A stretch of DNA of 44,614 bases from an uncultured Clostridia bacterium. GTDB lineage: Bacteria; Bacillota; Clostridia; Christensenellales; Aristaeellaceae. Of this stretch, positions 6,320 to 14,656 are shown piece by piece. Under the pieces are notes generated by a model. The model was not told the origin of the DNA and made no database searches. It saw nothing but the letters and a program-made list of their open reading frames with translations. The stretch lies in NCBI GenBank assembly GCA_934615235.1, contig CAKTTL010000013.1, positions 1-44,614 of the forward strand. Reading direction: 5' to 3'. Within the stretch, counting starts at the first letter, position 1. The number at the start of each line of letters is the position of its first letter. A program made the translations under genes and the position numbers.

Positions 6320-8443
6320 ATGGCAACGATCAAGGACATCGCGCAGGCGGTCGGCGTTTCCCATGCCACGGTTTCCAACGTACTCAATCATAAAGGAAAC
6401 GTAAGCGCACAAAAGGTGAAGCTGGTTATGGACGCGGCAAACGCGCTGGGCTATCACGTCAATGAGGCCGCTTCCGCGCTTCGCAGCGGCGGCACGCGCA
6501 CGATCGCCGTCATCCTGCCCGACAGTCGCAGCAGCGCCTACAGCGATCTGTATCAGTCGCTCGCGCAGGCGGCGGCCGAAAAAGGATACGGTACGCTCCT
6601 GTGCCTGACGAACAACAATCCCGGCTCCGAGCACAAGGCCCTCGCCGAAGTCGTTTCCTCCCGCGCGCGGTATGCGCTGGTTGTCACCAGCCTCCCCGAT
6701 CCGCAAAGGCGCTACGCGCCGCTGCGTCAGGCGGGCGTACGCCTGCTGTTCGCGCTGCGCGGCGCGCCCGAAGGGTTCCGGCATGCGGGGTTCGATATGG
6801 CGCAGGCCGCCCGCGCGCTTGCCGGCCGCATGGTGTCGGACGGCGCGGCGCGCGTCGGTCTGATGACGAACATGACGCTCTATCCCGCCGAGGCTGCGTT
6901 TGAAGACGCTTTTCTGGCCGCCATGCGGCAGGAAAACGTCCCCGTCGCCCGCGTTCAAAGCATTGCCAGCCAGTACATGCGTCAGGCGTTCACGCTGCTC
7001 GGCAGCGCTCAGCCCCCGGACGCAGTGGCCGCAACCTGCGAGGAAATGGCGCGCGCCGTGCGCAGCGTCGCGAATTATCTCGGCCTCGCGCCGCGAATCT
7101 ATACGCTCGCGCCCGCGCGGCTGGCCGAATCGGAAGATTACGTATGCTACCGGCTCAATTACCGCCGGCTCGGCCGGGACGTCGTACAGGCGCTCACGGG
7201 CGACGCGCCGCTTGCGGATCTTTCCGGCGACGCGCCCGGCTTCGCCCCCTGCGTCGCCTTTGCGCGCCGCCCCGCCGTGCATCTGACGATGCTTTCCGTC
7301 GATACGCCCGCAGCGCGCGCGCTGTCGCGGCTGCTTCCGCGGCTGGAACGGAACACGGGCGTTTCGCTCTCTCTGACGCTTCGTTCCACGCAGGAAATCA
7401 ACGGCGTATATGAAGCGCCCGAAACGCTTCGCGGCTTTGATCTTTTCCGTATGGACATGGCGCGCATGAGCCGCTGGGCGCGCGCGCTGTTCCTGCCGCT
7501 GGAAGAGACGGATTTCGGCCTTTCCGAATGTCTTTCCCGCATGCTGCCGGAGCTTGCCGCGGAGTATTCTCTTGCGGACGGCGCGCATTACGCGCTGCCG
7601 TTCGACCCAGGCTGCTGTCTGCTTTTCTTCCGCGAGGATCTTCTGGAAGACCCGCATCTGCAGCGCGAGTTCTTCGAGCAGTGCCACCGGCCTCTATGCG
7701 TGCCGCGAACGCGCAAAGAATACCTCGAAATCGCCGTTTTCATGGCGCAGGCGGGCGCTCGCGCCTCCAGCGCGTGGCACGGCGCTATCATCACGCGGCG
7801 CGCAAGCGAATACGTCGCCGATCTGCTCTCGCTCTGCCCCGGCGGCGGCTGGCCCAAGCTGACCGGCGAGGTAATGGATGCGTTCATCCAGCGCCGCCGT
7901 ACGCTGGAATCCTGCGCTTCCGTCGTCACCGACGGCAGCTGGAACCACGCCGTGGCGCGCTTTGCGCAGGGAGAAAGCGCGCTGATGATCGCGCACGGCA
8001 ACTATGCGGGGCGTTTGGCAGAAGAGCCGCTCTCTCGCGTTTCCGGCCGCGTAGGCTATGCGGCCGCGCCGGACGCGCAGCCGTTGATGGGCGGCGGCGT
8101 GCTGGGCATTGTGAAGGACAGCCCGCATGCGGCCGAAGCCGCCGAAGCGCTCGCCTGGCTGTATTCCCCCGAAACGGCGCGCCTGCTCGCGCTGCTCGGC
8201 GGCTGCTCTCCGTTTACCGGCGTTTACGAATGCGAGGAAATTACCGACGTTTACCCCTGGCTCGGCGCGGTACGCAGAGGTCTTTCGGGCGGCATCCGCC
8301 GCAAAATCTTTGCCGGCGCGGGGCCGGATTTCGATCAGATTGCGGCGGAAAAGGAAATCGCGCGCCTGTGCGAAGCGGCGCTTCACGGCGCAATTTCGCC
8401 GGAAACGGCGGCTGAATCAATCAACGCGGTCATTCCGAAATAA
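6320..8443 (+). CDS. LacI-family regulator fused to a type-1 extracellular solute-binding-protein domain
   Basis: A 707-residue protein built of three parts. Residues 1-50 are a LacI helix-turn-helix (MATIKDIAQAVGVSHATVS, then the NVLNHKG hinge signature). About 55-300 is a periplasmic-binding-protein-like sensor of the LacI type, starting RTIAVILPDSRSS. About 305-705 resembles a type-1 sugar ABC substrate-binding protein (TRKEYLEIAVFMAQ, FAQGESALMIAHGNYAG, GGGVLGIVKDSPHAAEAAEALAWLYSPE). There is no signal peptide, so the binding-protein part must act in the cytoplasm as a second sensor. Normal LacI proteins have about 330 residues. The start was set at 6320 because GGAGG ends 10 bases upstream; the ATG at 6311 is only one base from it. 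Confidence 0.85.
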   Translation: MATIKDIAQAVGVSHATVSNVLNHKGNVSAQKVKLVMDAANALGYHVNEAASALRSGGTRTIAVILPDSRSSAYSDLYQSLAQAAAEKGYGTLLCLTNNNPGSEHKALAEVVSSRARYALVVTSLPDPQRRYAPLRQAGVRLLFALRGAPEGFRHAGFDMAQAARALAGRMVSDGAARVGLMTNMTLYPAEAAFEDAFLAAMRQENVPVARVQSIASQYMRQAFTLLGSAQPPDAVAATCEEMARAVRSVANYLGLAPRIYTLAPARLAESEDYVCYRLNYRRLGRDVVQALTGDAPLADLSGDAPGFAPCVAFARRPAVHLTMLSVDTPAARALSRLLPRLERNTGVSLSLTLRSTQEINGVYEAPETLRGFDLFRMDMARMSRWARALFLPLEETDFGLSECLSRMLPELAAEYSLADGAHYALPFDPGCCLLFFREDLLEDPHLQREFFEQCHRPLCVPRTRKEYLEIAVFMAQAGARASSAWHGAIITRRASEYVADLLSLCPGGGWPKLTGEVMDAFIQRRRTLESCASVVTDGSWNHAVARFAQGESALMIAHGNYAGRLAEEPLSRVSGRVGYAAAPDAQPLMGGGVLGIVKDSPHAAEAAEALAWLYSPETARLLALLGGCSPFTGVYECEEITDVYPWLGAVRRGLSGGIRRKIFAGAGPDFDQIAAEKEIARLCEAALHGAISPETAAESINAVIPK

Positions 8444-8461
8444 AATTTTGCCGTCTGCAGC

Positions 8462-8499
8462 CGGGGCGTTTCTTTTGCGAAGCGCCCCGTTCTTTTTTT
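8462..8499 (+). terminator. Intrinsic terminator after the LacI-fusion gene
   Basis: Stem CGGGGCG...CGCCCCG, extended by TTC/GAA pairs, runs into TTCTTTTTTT. It lies 19 bases after the stop codon. Confidence 0.85.
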
Positions 8500-8550
8500 C
8501 TATCGGCCGCTTCGCATTCGTTTTTTTGCAAAAAATATTTTTCACCGCTA

Positions 8551-8579
8551 TTGTTTTTTCCCGCGCCGCATAGTATAGT
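8551..8579 (+). promoter_or_regulatory. Promoter of the cation diffusion facilitator gene
   Basis: TTGTTT (8551-8556), a 17-base spacer and TATAGT (8574-8579), about 50 bases before the ATG. Confidence 0.65.
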
Positions 8580-8629
8580 AGTAAAAATCGCAAATTTGCT
8601 TCTTCTAACTTTTTTGGCTAAAGGATGGT

Positions 8630-9814
8630 ATGCTCATGGTTTCGCTTCTCGCAAAGCTTTTTAATAAAGATCCCTCCGATACGGCGAAGCAGCGCCAGGC
8701 GATCGGCTCGGCCTGCGGCGTGATCGGCATCGGGCTGAACCTGCTGCTTTTCGCCATGAAGCTCGTCGCAGCCTCCGCCACAGGCGCGGTTTCGATTCGC
8801 GCGGACGCTTTCAACAACCTCTCCGACGCGGGCACGTCGCTGGTAACGCTGGTAGGGTTCCTTCTGGCGCGCCAGCGCCCCGATCCCGAACATCCCTTCG
8901 GGCACGGGCGGATGGAGTATATCTCCGGCCTGGCCGTCGCGATGGCCGTGGTGCTGATGGGCTTTAACCTGCTGGAAACCTCGATTGAGAAAATCTCCAG
9001 CGCGCAGGAGGTCGTCTTCAGCCTGTCGTCCGTCTTAATCCTGCTGGCCGCCATCGGCGTGAAGCTCGTCATGTTCGGCTACAATCGCCGCTACGGGCGC
9101 AAAACGAACTCGACCGCGCTCCTTGCCGCCGCGTCCGACAGCCTGAGCGACACGTTTGCCAGCGGCGCGGTGCTGCTCGCCACGCTCTGCCAGCGTTTCT
9201 GGGGCTGGCGTATCGACGGCTACGCCGGTCTGCTCGTCTCGCTGTTCATCCTTTTTACGGGGCTGAAAACGATGCGGGAGACGATTGCGCCGCTGCTCGG
9301 GCAGGCCCCGTCGCCGGAGCTGATCGATAAAATCCGCAAAATTGTGCTGGAAAATCCGAGCATTCTCGGCATCCATGATCTGATCGTACACGATTACGGC
9401 CCCGGCCGGATGATGATCTCGCTGCACGCCGAGGTGCCCGCCGAAGGCGACCTGCTCGAAATGCACGACGCGATCGACAACGCCGAGCACGCGCTCTCGC
9501 AGGAGCTGGGCTGTTCGGCGATTATCCACATGGATCCGGTCGTCACCTCAGACGAGCGGACGGCCGATATGCGCATGCGCGTGGGCGAGCTGGTCAAAGC
9601 GCTCGACGAACGCGCAACGTTCCACGATTTCCGCATGGTGGAAGGCCCGACGCATACGAACCTGATCTTCGACGTCGTTTTGCCCTATAATGCAAAAGTA
9701 ACGGACGCGGAAGCCAGACAGCGCATCGCGCATATGGTGCGCGCGCTGGAAGGGAACTATTTTGCGATTGTGGAAATCGACCGCGAATATGCGCCGCTGA
9801 CGCAGGAGGGATAA
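8630..9814 (+). CDS. Cation diffusion facilitator (CDF) metal exporter, Mn-type metal site
   Basis: A 394-residue CDF transporter that exports a divalent metal in exchange for protons across the cytoplasmic membrane. It has six hydrophobic segments up to about residue 215 and a C-terminal cytoplasmic ferredoxin-like domain (SPELIDKIRKIVLENPSI...HDLIVHDYGPGRM). The transport-site motifs read NNLSD (TM2) and DSLSD (TM5). The TM5 His found in zinc CDFs is replaced by Asp, giving an N/D-D/D site like that described for MntE-type manganese exporters. ATG codons at 8630 and 8636 both fit; AAAGGATGG precedes them. The C-terminus is longer than in FieF (about 300 residues). Confidence 0.88.
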   Translation: MLMVSLLAKLFNKDPSDTAKQRQAIGSACGVIGIGLNLLLFAMKLVAASATGAVSIRADAFNNLSDAGTSLVTLVGFLLARQRPDPEHPFGHGRMEYISGLAVAMAVVLMGFNLLETSIEKISSAQEVVFSLSSVLILLAAIGVKLVMFGYNRRYGRKTNSTALLAAASDSLSDTFASGAVLLATLCQRFWGWRIDGYAGLLVSLFILFTGLKTMRETIAPLLGQAPSPELIDKIRKIVLENPSILGIHDLIVHDYGPGRMMISLHAEVPAEGDLLEMHDAIDNAEHALSQELGCSAIIHMDPVVTSDERTADMRMRVGELVKALDERATFHDFRMVEGPTHTNLIFDVVLPYNAKVTDAEARQRIAHMVRALEGNYFAIVEIDREYAPLTQEG

Positions 9815-9820
9815 AATAAG

Positions 9821-10273
9821 ATGCAGCTGCTTTACCTGCGCGACCATCCGGAATGGACGGAGCGCGCCGCGCAGTGGTATCACGAAAAATGGGGCGTACC
9901 GCTGGACGCGTACCGCGAGAGCATCCTCGCCTGTCAGGCGAAGGCCGGCAGCGTGCCGCAATGGTATCTCGCGCTGGACGAAAAAGGCGAAATCATCGGC
10001 GGCCTGGGCGCGATCGAAAACGATTTTCACAAGCGTCCCGATCTGACGCCGAACGTCTGCGCGGTTTACGTCGAGCCGCCGCACCGCATGCAGGGCGTCG
10101 CGCGCGCGATGCTCGACTGCGTCTGCCGCGACCTGGCGGAGATGGGCGTTCACACGGCTTATCTGCTGACCGATCATACGAACTTCTACGAAAAATGCGG
10201 CTGGTCGTTCCTGTGCAGGGTCGAGGAAAACGGCGGCGGCACGGCGAGAGTATACAAAAAAGAGACGGTCTGA
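9821..10273 (+). CDS. GNAT-family N-acetyltransferase
   Basis: A 150-residue single-domain GNAT acetyltransferase that moves acetyl from acetyl-CoA to an unknown amine. The acetyl-CoA binding loop (motif A) is seen as VCAVYVEPPHRMQGVARAML (residues 84-103), followed by YLLTDHTNFYEKCGW, the usual motif B with the conserved aromatic Y-x-K-C-G-W ending. It starts 6 bases after the CDF stop, with no promoter between, so it is probably co-transcribed. Confidence 0.85.
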   Translation: MQLLYLRDHPEWTERAAQWYHEKWGVPLDAYRESILACQAKAGSVPQWYLALDEKGEIIGGLGAIENDFHKRPDLTPNVCAVYVEPPHRMQGVARAMLDCVCRDLAEMGVHTAYLLTDHTNFYEKCGWSFLCRVEENGGGTARVYKKETV

Positions 10274-10318
10274 TTTTCGGCGCGCAGGCGCGCCCGGAAC
10301 CAGCCGTCCCCCCTGTCA

Positions 10319-10344
10319 GCGGCTCGTATGGAGCCGCGTTTTTA
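10319..10344 (+). terminator. Terminator between the convergent GNAT and MATE genes
   Basis: GCGGCTC, loop GTATG, GAGCCGC, then GTTTTTAT on the plus strand. It touches the stop codon of the MATE gene on the other strand. Confidence 0.75.
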
Positions 10345-11676
10345 TACCGTTTTCTGCAGCGCGCCGATATGCCGGTAATACACCGGAATCAGCAGCGCAA
10401 TCGCTCCGGCCCACGCGAGCGGGCTCGCCAGGCAAATGCCCGTATAGCCCAGCACGCGGGAAAGCCCGGCCGTGCCCGCAATGCGCATGACCAGCTCGAT
10501 CATGCAGGCCAGGAACGGCGCGCGGCCGTCGCCCATGCTCTGCTCGGCCGTGCGGTAGACCAGCAGCAGCCCCAGCAGCGGATAAAACGGCGCGACGGCA
10601 AGCAGATACCCGACCGCATAGCGGACGATTTCCGCCGTCGGTTCGTCGATGAACAGCGAAACCACCGCGTTGCGGCATACGAGCATCAGCGCCATCATCG
10701 CCGCGTTCGCGCTTTCCACCTGAATCAGGCTGGCCACCACGCCCCGGCGGATGCGGCCGTATTCCCCCGCGCCGTAATTCTGCGCCACATAGTTGGCGAT
10801 CGCGATTCCCAGCGCGTTGTTAATCAGCACGGAAAACTGGTCCACTTTCGTCGCGGCGGTATATCCCGCGATGGCCGCCGCCCCCAATGCGTTCACAGCC
10901 GCCTGCATCGCCAGCTGGCCGATGCACATCACCGACATCTGAAACCCCATCGGGAAACCCAGGCGCAGGTGCGCCGCGGCCTCGGGGAGCACGTCCCTGC
11001 GCGCCAGCCTGCTCGGCCGCAGCACGGCGTAGTTTTTCACGCCGACCGCAGCGCTGAGAATCGCCGCAATCAGCTGACTGAGCACCGTCGCCCACGCCGC
11101 GCCCGCGGCGCCCATTCCCATCGGGCCGATGAACAGAATATCCAGCGCGATGTTTCCCAGCGAGGAAACGACGAGAAAAATCAGCGGCGTGCGGCTGTCC
11201 CCCAGCGCGCGAAGCATATTGGAAATGGCGTTATAGAACACCGTCGCGCCCGTTCCCGCGAGAATCACCCACATATACGCGTAAGCGTCCTGATAAATAT
11301 CGTCCGGCGTCTGCATCCAGCGCAGAATCGGGTGCGCAAGCGCGCAGCAGACCGCCGTCAGCAAAACCGTAAAAAACGCGGAGAGCAGCCAGGAAATCAT
11401 CACGCTGCGGCGCATGGCCGCCTCGTCCCGCGCCCCGAAACGCTGCCCCAGGCAGATGCCGAACCCTCCGGTGATGCCCTGAATGAAGCAGAGCACGAGG
11501 TAAATGATGATGCTCGTCGACCCGACGGCCGCAAGCGCCTGCGCGCCCAGCATCCGCCCGACGATTACCGAATCCGCCAGCGTATAAAACAGCTGAAACA
11601 GGTTGCCGCCGATGACCGGCAGCGCAAAGCGAAACAGTACCGATGCGGGATTGCCCTTCGTTAAATCCTTCGCCAT
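10342..11676 (-). CDS. MATE-family multidrug/toxin exporter
   Basis: A 444-residue integral membrane protein with 12 predicted helices in two six-helix halves, the MATE (MatE) fold. It exports organic cations or other small molecules using Na+ or H+. The N-terminus KGNPASVLFRFALPVIGGNLFQLFYTLADSVIVGRMLG is the classic DinF/NorM-type start, and the second half repeats it near residue 235 (FPMGFQMSVMCIGQLAMQAAVNALG). The substrate is not readable from sequence. It is divergent from an AraC regulator 105 bp away, a plausible controller. Confidence 0.92.
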   Translation of the reverse strand: MAKDLTKGNPASVLFRFALPVIGGNLFQLFYTLADSVIVGRMLGAQALAAVGSTSIIIYLVLCFIQGITGGFGICLGQRFGARDEAAMRRSVMISWLLSAFFTVLLTAVCCALAHPILRWMQTPDDIYQDAYAYMWVILAGTGATVFYNAISNMLRALGDSRTPLIFLVVSSLGNIALDILFIGPMGMGAAGAAWATVLSQLIAAILSAAVGVKNYAVLRPSRLARRDVLPEAAAHLRLGFPMGFQMSVMCIGQLAMQAAVNALGAAAIAGYTAATKVDQFSVLINNALGIAIANYVAQNYGAGEYGRIRRGVVASLIQVESANAAMMALMLVCRNAVVSLFIDEPTAEIVRYAVGYLLAVAPFYPLLGLLLVYRTAEQSMGDGRAPFLACMIELVMRIAGTAGLSRVLGYTGICLASPLAWAGAIALLIPVYYRHIGALQKTV

Positions 11677-11708
11677 TTTCCGCCGCGCCCACAGGCGCGC
11701 TCCTTTCT

Positions 11709-11744
11709 GCCTCCCTTGACGGGAGGCGGCCGCCGCGCTATGAT
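11709..11744 (+). promoter_or_regulatory. Promoter of the AraC-type gene with a palindrome over its -35
   Basis: TTGACG (11716-11721), a 17-base spacer and TATGAT (11739-11744). A perfect inverted repeat GCCTCCC-TTGAC-GGGAGGC (11709-11727) is centred on the -35 box. This is a good candidate operator for autoregulation or for control of the divergent MATE gene. Confidence 0.75.
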
Positions 11745-11781
11745 CTGTCTATGAATTCATTCACAAGGGAGGCCGTCCAGC

Positions 11782-12696
11782 GTGAGAACCATTGAAGTGG
11801 ACGCAAACCAGCGCGAGCTTTCTCCGCACGGAACGCTGCTTTATCCGCTGGAAATCGACCACGACGATCTGAGCACGTTCCAAAACGGCTTCGTCCGCTG
11901 TCACTGGCATGAGGAGCTTGAGCTTTCCATCGTGCGCAGCGGGCGCGCGTGCTACACGCTCGGCGGCGGCGTGCATGTGCTGCAGGCCGGAGAAGGCATT
12001 CTCATCAACGCGAACGTTCCGCATACCAGCGCGCCCTTCGGCAGCGAAAACGCCGTGCTGCTGACGGTCATCGTCCATCCCGCGTTTCTCTACGGGCTGC
12101 CCGGCAGCGTAATCGAAAGCCGGCTGATGCGCCCGTTCCTCTCCTCGCGCCGGCTCTCCGCCGTCCCGCTCACCGCGGAGGAAACGCAAAACGTTCTCGC
12201 CGTGGACGAGCTTGCGCAGCGCCGTCCCTTCGCCTGGGAACTGAAAAGCAAATCGCTCCTGTGCGATCTGTTTTATTCGCTCCTTACCCGCAGCAGAGAC
12301 GAGCTTTGCGAGGACGCTCCGCTTTCGGAAGAAGCCCTTGCGCGGCTGGACGGCATGCTCGCCGCGCTGCACGCGCATTTCGGCGAAGCGATCGATCTGG
12401 CGGCGCTCGCCCAGCAGGCGTGTCTCTCGCGCGAAGGCTGCTGCCGCTTTTTCAAGCGAATGACCGGACAGACCATTTCGCAGTATATGGAAACCTTCCG
12501 CGTCGCCCAGTCTGTCCCGCTTTTGCAGGCGGGCGAAATGAGCGTCACCGCCGTAGCGCTGCAATGCGGCTTCAGCAACGCCGGACGTTTCTCCGCCGCC
12601 TTCTCGCGGCGCATGCACGTCACGCCCAAGGCCTTCCAGCGCCAGTGCAGGGAATATTTTATCCTCCCATCCGCCGCTGAAAAAGCCGAATCTTGA
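11782..12696 (+). CDS. AraC-family transcriptional regulator with N-terminal cupin
   Basis: A 304-residue regulator. Residues 30-100 form a cupin sensor (FVRCHWHEELELSIVRSG, GEGILINANVPHT). Residues 195-290 carry the paired AraC helix-turn-helices (AIDLAALAQQACLSREGCCRFFKRMTG, then SVTAVALQCGFSNAGRFSAAF), ending in the usual F-x(n)-P-x-x-F motif. It begins with GTG, supported by GGGAGG ahead of it. The inducer is unknown, though cupin-AraC proteins of this type often respond to sugars. It is divergent from the MATE exporter. Confidence 0.9.
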   Translation: MRTIEVDANQRELSPHGTLLYPLEIDHDDLSTFQNGFVRCHWHEELELSIVRSGRACYTLGGGVHVLQAGEGILINANVPHTSAPFGSENAVLLTVIVHPAFLYGLPGSVIESRLMRPFLSSRRLSAVPLTAEETQNVLAVDELAQRRPFAWELKSKSLLCDLFYSLLTRSRDELCEDAPLSEEALARLDGMLAALHAHFGEAIDLAALAQQACLSREGCCRFFKRMTGQTISQYMETFRVAQSVPLLQAGEMSVTAVALQCGFSNAGRFSAAFSRRMHVTPKAFQRQCREYFILPSAAEKAES

Positions 12697-12953
12697 GAAA
12701 AATTATACAGATATTGACCAGACGCGCAAGCGCGTCTCCCCCCCTCCGCGCCCTGCGCGGAAAGCAGAGTCTCTCCGGCCCATGATTTGCGGAAGAAAAT
12801 TGACAAAAAATAAATTTTCGTTCTTGATTTTTTTCTGTTCTTGTTTTATTATGATAGTGCTATCATGAGGTTAATGAGGCCTTATGGTTGCGCAACTGTT
12901 GTATTGTTTACATAACCAGCCTATTACAACGAAGAAAAGAGGTTGCAGACAAA
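12697..12953 (+). promoter_or_regulatory. Regulatory region upstream of pckA with a 16-bp palindrome
   Basis: This 257-bp gap is AT-rich near its end and holds a perfect palindrome, ATGATAG-TG-CTATCAT (12851-12866). TATGAT-like -10 sequence overlaps its left arm, and the T-rich tract upstream has no clean -35. A TTGACA at 12802 has no well-placed -10. The palindrome looks like an operator. No gene is visible in the gap. Confidence 0.6.
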
Positions 12954-14558
12954 ATGGCAGAAATCGATCTGAGCAAATACGGCATTACCGGCGTGAAGGA
13001 AATCGTCTATAATCCTTCCTATGAGATGCTGTTCGAAGAAGAAACCAAGCCCGGCCTGGAAGGCTATGAAAAGGGCCAGGTCAGCGAGCTGGGCGCCGTC
13101 AACGTCATGACCGGCATCTACACCGGCCGCTCCCCCAAGGATAAGTACATCGTGGTGGACGACAACTCCAAGGACACCGTGTGGTGGACCACGCCCGAAT
13201 ACAAAAACGACAACCACCCCATGACCGAAGAAACCTGGAAGGCCGTGAAGGATCTGGCCATCCGCGAGCTGTGCGACAAGCGCCTGTTCGTGGTGGACGC
13301 TTTCTGCGGCGCGAACAAGGACACCCGCATGGCCATCCGCTTCATCGTGGAAGTCGCCTGGCAGGCCCACTTCGTCAAGAACATGTTCATCGTTCCCACC
13401 GAAGAAGAACTGAAGGACTTCAAGCCGGACTTCATCGTCTACAACGCCTCCAAGGCGAAGGTTGAAAACTACAAGGAACTCGGCCTCAACTCCGAAACCT
13501 GCGTGGCCTTCAACATCACCAGCCGCGAGCAGGTCATCATCAACACCTGGTACGGCGGCGAAATGAAGAAGGGCATGTTCTCCATGATGAACTACTACCT
13601 GCCGCTCAAGGGCATCGCTTCCATGCACTGCTCCGCCAACACCGATATGAGCGGCAAGAACACCGCCATCTTCTTCGGCCTTTCCGGTACCGGCAAGACC
13701 ACGCTTTCCACCGACCCCAAGCGTCTGCTGATCGGCGACGACGAGCACGGCTGGGATGACAACGGCGTGTTCAACTTCGAAGGCGGCTGCTATGCGAAGG
13801 TCATCAACCTCGATAAGGAATCCGAGCCGGACATCTACAACGCCATCAAGCGCAACGCGCTGCTGGAGAACGTGACGCTCGACGAAAACGGCAAGATCGA
13901 CTTCGCCGACAAGAGCGTGACCGAGAACACCCGCGTGTCCTACCCGATCAACCACATCGAGAAGATCGTCCGTCCGGTCTCTTCCGCGCCGGATGCGAAG
14001 AACGTCATCTTCCTCTCCGCGGACGCGTTCGGCGTGCTGCCGCCCGTCTCCGTGCTGACGCCTGAACAGACGAAGTACTACTTCCTCTCCGGCTTCACCG
14101 CCAAGCTGGCCGGCACCGAGCGCGGCATCACCGAGCCCACGCCGACCTTCTCCGCCTGCTTCGGCCAGGCCTTCCTCGAGCTGCATCCGACCAAGTACGC
14201 CGAAGAGCTCGTCAAGAAGATGGAAAAGAGCGGCGCGAAGGCCTATCTGGTCAACACCGGCTGGAACGGCACCGGCAAGCGCATCTCCATCAAGGATACC
14301 CGCGGCATCATCGACGCGATCCTCAACGGCGATATCCTCAACGCGCCGACCAAGAAGATCCCGTACTTCGATTTCGAAGTGCCCACCGAGCTGCCGGGCG
14401 TGGATTCCCACATCCTCGATCCTCGCGACACTTACGCCGACAAGACCGAATGGGAAACCAAGGCCAAGGATCTCGCTTCCCGCTTCATCAAGAACTTCGC
14501 CAAGTACGAAGGCAACGAAGCTGGCAAGAAGCTCGTCGAAGCCGGCCCGAAGCTGTAA
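12954..14558 (+). CDS. pckA: Phosphoenolpyruvate carboxykinase (ATP)
   Basis: Interconverts oxaloacetate plus ATP with PEP, CO2 and ADP in the cytosol. In anaerobes it often runs toward oxaloacetate to feed succinate or aspartate. The 534 residues fit the ATP-type family. Visible motifs are GIYTGRSPKDKYIV (54-67, substrate Arg), GLSGTGKTTLS (242-252, P-loop), the Mg/Mn site in DDEHGWDD (262-269), and GWNGTGKRISIKDTRG near residue 440. The start was placed at MAEIDLSK (AGAGG upstream); a frame extending 66 bases further is not needed. Codon use leans strongly to C-ending and AAG codons compared with neighbours, a sign of high expression. Confidence 0.97.
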   Translation: MAEIDLSKYGITGVKEIVYNPSYEMLFEEETKPGLEGYEKGQVSELGAVNVMTGIYTGRSPKDKYIVVDDNSKDTVWWTTPEYKNDNHPMTEETWKAVKDLAIRELCDKRLFVVDAFCGANKDTRMAIRFIVEVAWQAHFVKNMFIVPTEEELKDFKPDFIVYNASKAKVENYKELGLNSETCVAFNITSREQVIINTWYGGEMKKGMFSMMNYYLPLKGIASMHCSANTDMSGKNTAIFFGLSGTGKTTLSTDPKRLLIGDDEHGWDDNGVFNFEGGCYAKVINLDKESEPDIYNAIKRNALLENVTLDENGKIDFADKSVTENTRVSYPINHIEKIVRPVSSAPDAKNVIFLSADAFGVLPPVSVLTPEQTKYYFLSGFTAKLAGTERGITEPTPTFSACFGQAFLELHPTKYAEELVKKMEKSGAKAYLVNTGWNGTGKRISIKDTRGIIDAILNGDILNAPTKKIPYFDFEVPTELPGVDSHILDPRDTYADKTEWETKAKDLASRFIKNFAKYEGNEAGKKLVEAGPKL

Positions 14559-14585
14559 TCACAGCAAAATCAGGCAACAATACGC

Positions 14586-14620
14586 AAACGGCGCGACCCT
14601 CGCGGTCACGCCGTTTTCTT
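14586..14620 (+). terminator. Terminator of pckA
   Basis: AAACGGCG-c-GACC, loop CTCGC, GGTC-a-CGCCGTTT, then TCTTT. It lies 28 bases after the stop codon. Confidence 0.85.
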
Positions 14621-14656
14621 TATCGCCGCAAGCGGCGAAGAAAAGCCGCCGCCCGC

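Noticed and set aside
9853..11664. 603-codon plus-strand frame across the GNAT and MATE genes
   Set aside because: It overlaps a real GNAT gene in another frame and is antisense to the MATE gene. The translation is low-complexity Arg/Gln/His.
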